From contig JASEJE010000001.1 of the NCBI GenBank assembly GCA_030024085.1, forward strand, positions 186,001-250,000: 64,000 nt of DNA, written 5' to 3'. A model generated the notes under the pieces. That model worked only from the letters and a program-made list of their open reading frames with translations. It did not search any database and was not told the origin of the DNA. The translations under genes and the position numbers were made by a program. Shown here piece after piece: positions 61,420-64,000 of the stretch; within the stretch, counting starts at the first letter, position 1, and each line of letters begins with the position of its first letter. The stretch comes from Bacillota bacterium (GTDB lineage Bacteria > Bacillota > SHA-98 > UBA4971).

Positions 61420-61827
61420 TCAGGCGGTTCCCGCACGCGCCTTCGCGGTCGTGTAAATCCTGCGCAGGTCGTCCACCACCCCAAGGAGGTTCATGGCAAG
61501 GCCCAGGTCCCCGGAGAACATGATCTGCCCCGACATCGCCGCGCCCATGGGGTCCACCTCGCCGCCGAACACGCCATCGAAGGTCTCGCTATCCATCGTG
61601 AGCTTGATCTGGGCGGGCGTGATGTCCGCGGCCACCTCTCCGCCTATCTGGCCGTCCTTGAAGGTCAGAAGGAAGGTCTCGTCGAGGTCCGTGATGGCGA
61701 ACCCAACTGTGAAGCTCGAACCCTTGCTCGCTTTCAGAACCCTTGCGTCTGACTTCATAAGCTCTACCAGGTGCTGGACCACTCTCTGAAGCTGTTCCGC
61801 AGACTCGTAACCGGCCACCGGCACCAC
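61420..61827 (-). CDS. SCP2 sterol-binding-domain protein
   Basis: 135 aa with the SCP2 lipid-binding fold: TVGFAITDLDETFLLTFKDG, ADITPAQIKLTMDSETFDGV, PMGAAMSGQIMFSGDLGLAM. Proteins of this size in Gram-positive bacteria probably bind a hydrophobic ligand; the ligand is unknown. Single gene. Confidence 0.85.
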   Translation of the reverse strand: MVPVAGYESAEQLQRVVQHLVELMKSDARVLKASKGSSFTVGFAITDLDETFLLTFKDGQIGGEVAADITPAQIKLTMDSETFDGVFGGEVDPMGAAMSGQIMFSGDLGLAMNLLGVVDDLRRIYTTAKARAGTA

Positions 61828-61944
61828 CGCCTTTCGCGTCAGTTCTGTGAGACACCGTCGAAACCGATCCTTCTATCGCGGGCGACCGGAAGAAGTCGAT
61901 CTCTGCCTCACTCCACGGAGACGGGCCCTCCCCCGCAGGATGAC

Positions 61945-62337
61945 TTACCACGAGGCGGGTCTCGGGATGCGGACCACGAACTCCGCCTCTTCCTCGCCGA
62001 GTTCGGGTTCGCGACCTACCGCATCGCGGACAAGCTGAATCATGCGGAACACCCCGCTGCCAATCCCCGTGACGAGGCCTACCCGGCTGAGAAGAGTGTA
62101 CGCGGCCTGCAGTTGCTGTACGCCACGTTATCGATGGCCCTTGCCGCGGCATCGGGGTCTGGAACGCCCACCACATCGCCATCGTCTGATACACCCACGA
62201 CTAGCTGGCCACCGTCGGTATTCGCAAAGGCAACGATCTCGCATGCCAGGTCGTTCGCATTACCAATGCCGGCCTTGAACTCCGTGTGCAGGTTTTCGCC
62301 TGCGCGAATGCGCTCCGCAAGTTCGCTTGCGTCCATG
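61945..62337 (-). pseudogene. AlbA_2/Schlafen-type ATP-binding regulator, internally deleted relic
   Basis: The N-terminal 80 residues (MDASELAERIRAGENLHTEF, KAGIGNANDLACEIVAFANT, DGGQLVVGVSDDGDVVGVPD) are a good AlbA_2 domain. Intact proteins are usually 350-500 aa. Here the frame stops at NCRPRTLFSAG, and a different frame right after encodes a normal C-terminal end (LVTGIGSGVFRMIQLVRDAV, GEEEAEFVVRIPRP). So the middle of the gene is missing and the ends are out of frame. Nonfunctional by this reading. Confidence 0.75.
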
Positions 62338-62679
62338 TTCCCACCGCCTGTGCCGGGTGTTTGCCCCGCTCCGGACGTTACGCTGCGTCGGCGTCCCGGA
62401 AGGCGACCCCTCAGAGCATTCCGGGACAATTATACCACGGATGGGTCGGAATGCTAGCGTGGCGAAGGGACAGGCGGATTGCCAGCCTGGGTCCGCTTCC
62501 GCAGCGCACGTGCGCCTGCGCCCAACGAGCATGCGGAGGGCGGCCCCAGACAGCAGGTGCGGGGCGGCGGACAGCCAGCGTCGCAATCGACCAATGGACG
62601 GTGGACGTTGACACTCGCGCCCCCGCAAACTAAGATGGAATAGAGCGGATAGCCGCCGGAACGGACGGCAGCAGCAGAG
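62338..62679. other. Non-coding gap between two gene relics
   Basis: No gene, promoter or repeat that I can support. The sequence probably contains decayed material from the flanking relics. Confidence 0.4.
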
Positions 62680-62898
62680 ACGGTCCGCGAGGTCACGGGT
62701 TTCGCCATAGGCGGGGTCCCGCCCGCCGGTCTCAAATCGCCCTTGCAGGTCTTCATGGACCGCGACTTGCTCCGGTACGACCAGATATGGGCCGCAGCAG
62801 GCACGCCCAGGAGCCTGTTCGCGATAGCTCCCGCGGACCTTGTGCGCATCACCGGGGCTATTGTCGCAGACATTGCTGAAGCCCCCTCGCGAGAATGA
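62680..62898 (+). pseudogene. YbaK/ProX-type tRNA deacylase relic (C-terminal half only)
   Basis: A frame without start codon reads TVREVTGFAIGGVPPAGLKS, PLQVFMDRDLLRYDQIWAAA, GTPRSLFAIAPADLVRITGA, IVADIAE, then a stop. This is the C-terminal half of YbaK/EbsC-family Cys-tRNA(Pro) deacylases (family pattern TGF-IGG-PP, D--LL-YD-IWAAAGTP). The N-terminal half with the catalytic Lys is absent upstream. It is probably a deletion relic. Confidence 0.78.
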
Positions 62899-62954
62899 CG
62901 CAACCGCAACAGAGTAGGCGAAGGTTAGGCCTATCGCCCCGACCCGAGGTGAAC

Positions 62955-63392
62955 ATGTTGATTTTGCATAACGCCGCCCTCATGGCGCCCCTTGTGGCGT
63001 GGGCCACAGCCCAGGTGCTCAAGTTCGTCGTGGACTACATCATCCACAGAAGGCCGGACTTCACGCGCTTCGTGAACCCCGGCGGCATGCCAAGCTCCCA
63101 CTCCAGCCTGGTCTCGAGCATGTCCGTGATGGTTGGACGCATTTCAGGATGGGGATCGCCCATTTTCGCCGTGGCGTCGGTGCTCTCGCTCATCGTGCTC
63201 TACGACGCGGCCGGCATCAGACAGGCCGCCGGCAGACAGGCGCGGATCATCAACAGGATAGTTGACGACCTTTACAGGAAGCACCGCATCCCGGAGGAGC
63301 GTCTGCGCGAGCTTCTCGGACACACCCCGCTCGAGGTGCTCGCAGGAGTCGGCCTCGGCGCGGCTGTGGCGTTCGGGTGGCCGCTTGGCTAG
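62955..63392 (+). CDS. Divergent PAP2-family (DUF212) membrane protein
   Basis: 145 aa from an ATG at 62955 with GAGGTGA upstream. Hydrophobic segments at about 5-20, 55-85 and 125-143. Signature [19 protein letters not shown] near residue 45 and [20 protein letters not shown], typical of DUF212/YuiD-type proteins related to acid phosphatases. The enzyme activity is not known. It begins a short plus-strand run with yjbQ. Confidence 0.9.
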   Translation: MLILHNAALMAPLVAWATAQVLKFVVDYIIHRRPDFTRFVNPGGMPSSHSSLVSSMSVMVGRISGWGSPIFAVASVLSLIVLYDAAGIRQAAGRQARIINRIVDDLYRKHRIPEERLRELLGHTPLEVLAGVGLGAAVAFGWPLG

Positions 63393-63423
63393 ATACGACA
63401 CCTTGGAGGAAAGGAGTCCGGCG

Positions 63424-63822
63424 TTGAACACCATAGGCATCAGGACGAGAGCACAGGACGAGCTGGTTGACATAACTGCGGAGGTGCGCAGGCTCGTTCG
63501 CGACTCGGGGGTCCAGCGCGGCGCGTGCCTGGTATACGTGCCGCACACCACGGCAGGCGTGACCATCAACGAGAGCGCCGACCCCGACGTGGCGCGCGAC
63601 ATCCTTGAAGCCCTTACGAAGATGGTCCCGAGGCACGGGGCTTACCGCCATGTGGAGGGCAATGCTGCGTCCCACATCAGGGCGTCGCTGGTCGGATCCT
63701 CGGTCACCATTCCGGTCGAGGGCGGTGACCTTGCGCTCGGCACCTGGCAGGGCGTGTTCCTCTGCGAGTTCGACGGCCCACGCTCGAGAAAGGTCCATGT
63801 CCAGGTGTTGAACTGTGAGTAA
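63424..63822 (+). CDS. YjbQ-family protein (UPF0047)
   Basis: 132 aa from a TTG at 63424 with AAAGGAG upstream; the frame extends further but inside the preceding gene. Motifs: [21 protein letters not shown] with the conserved His, [31 protein letters not shown] and [20 protein letters not shown]. Some YjbQ proteins have weak thiamine-phosphate synthase activity; physiological role unresolved. Confidence 0.92.
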   Translation: MNTIGIRTRAQDELVDITAEVRRLVRDSGVQRGACLVYVPHTTAGVTINESADPDVARDILEALTKMVPRHGAYRHVEGNAASHIRASLVGSSVTIPVEGGDLALGTWQGVFLCEFDGPRSRKVHVQVLNCE

Positions 63823-64000
63823 TGGCCGGCGCGCCGCGATCCATCCGGCACCTGATGCGGGCCTCGATGACATGCCCGAACCCCTCCTGTCGATGCTGCA
63901 GAGTTGCCGTCTCTGCCCACGAGCGTGCGGCCGGAACCGCCTTGCCGGCGAGACGGGGTTTTGCGGGGCGGGTGCCCTCCCCAGAGTCGCCCTGGCATCG
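63815..64000 (+). CDS. Radical SAM protein (PflA-like), N-terminal fragment at window edge
   Basis: A GTG at 63815 overlaps the yjbQ end by eight bases. Sequence [20 protein letters not shown], then [18 protein letters not shown], is the Cys-rich N-terminus (C-x2-C-P-x2-C, later C) of PflA-related radical SAM proteins of the type encoded beside yjbQ in several Gram-positive genomes. The catalytic CxxxCxxC motif lies beyond the window. Confidence 0.8.
   Translation, partial: MSNGRRAAIHPAPDAGLDDMPEPLLSMLQSCRLCPRACGRNRLAGETGFCGAGALPRVALAS

Noticed and set aside
62454-62909. Minus-strand frame opposite the YbaK relic
   Set aside because: The plus strand carries the recognisable YbaK C-terminal sequence; the other strand is its shadow.

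Overview
The window is about 64 kb of GC-rich bacterial chromosome with Gram-positive (Bacillota-type) gene content. Evidence for this is the yicC-remA-gmk-rpoZ-coaBC cluster, RemA, AddAB rather than RecBCD, RqcH, PyrR-type attenuators, GlpP, class 1B PyrD with PyrK, and lysine and TPP riboswitches. The mIHF-type protein between yicC and remA, the high GC and the PilB/PilT/PilC genes fit a deep-branching, possibly thermophilic lineage such as Limnochordia, Symbiobacteriia or a relative. That placement is inference. I saw no tRNA or rRNA genes.

Layout: 0-3.5 kb, type IV pilus genes pilB-pilT-pilC (minus). 3.7-7.5 kb, housekeeping cluster coaBC-rpoZ-gmk-remA-mihF-yicC. 7.8-10.7 kb, Ca-type P-ATPase. 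11-12.8 kb, rqcH (plus). 12.9-14.1 kb, a tandem P-loop ATPase. 14.2-22 kb, purB and the pyrimidine operon pyrR-B-C-K-D-F-E with two PyrR attenuators. 22-24.3 kb, secDF. 24.4-25.1 kb, an HD protein. 25.4-27.4 kb, sodium-pump decarboxylase subunits. 27.5-30.4 kb, a second guanylate kinase, a 2-hydroxyacid dehydrogenase and a TPP-riboswitch-controlled ThiT. 31.1-32.1 kb, a Myb-like coiled-coil protein. 32.2-40.1 kb, addAB. 40.4-44.6 kb, a radical SAM/SPASM enzyme, a membrane protein with a Cys-rich tail, a TPM protein and a frameshifted LemA. 45.5-51.4 kb, Yip1, SppA, pckA under a lysine riboswitch, and a TIGR00300 ornithine cyclodeaminase-like gene. 51.6-54.8 kb, TetR and an ABC exporter with a palindromic operator. 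54.8-59.6 kb, glycerol-3-phosphate oxidation genes with GlpP. 59.6-64 kb, an RNA methyltransferase, an SCP2 protein, two gene relics, a PAP2-like protein, YjbQ and a partial radical SAM gene.

Two kinds of non-coding repeats are superimposed. One is a dispersed element of 130-215 bp with related terminal inverted repeats and a nested palindromic core. I count seven copies between 25 and 53 kb, and three end on the stop codon of the neighbouring gene. The other is a pair of arrays of phased TGACGT palindromes (44.7-45.3 and 52.3-52.75 kb) with a 30-bp step, in opposite orientation.

The strongest candidate for an undescribed system is the operon at 40.4-44.6 kb. A radical SAM/SPASM enzyme with an RRE-like N-terminus overlaps a membrane protein whose predicted cytoplasmic tail carries ten cysteines in 27 residues, which suggests peptide modification of a membrane-anchored substrate. 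The second is a textbook lysine riboswitch in front of PEP carboxykinase, an unusual pairing.
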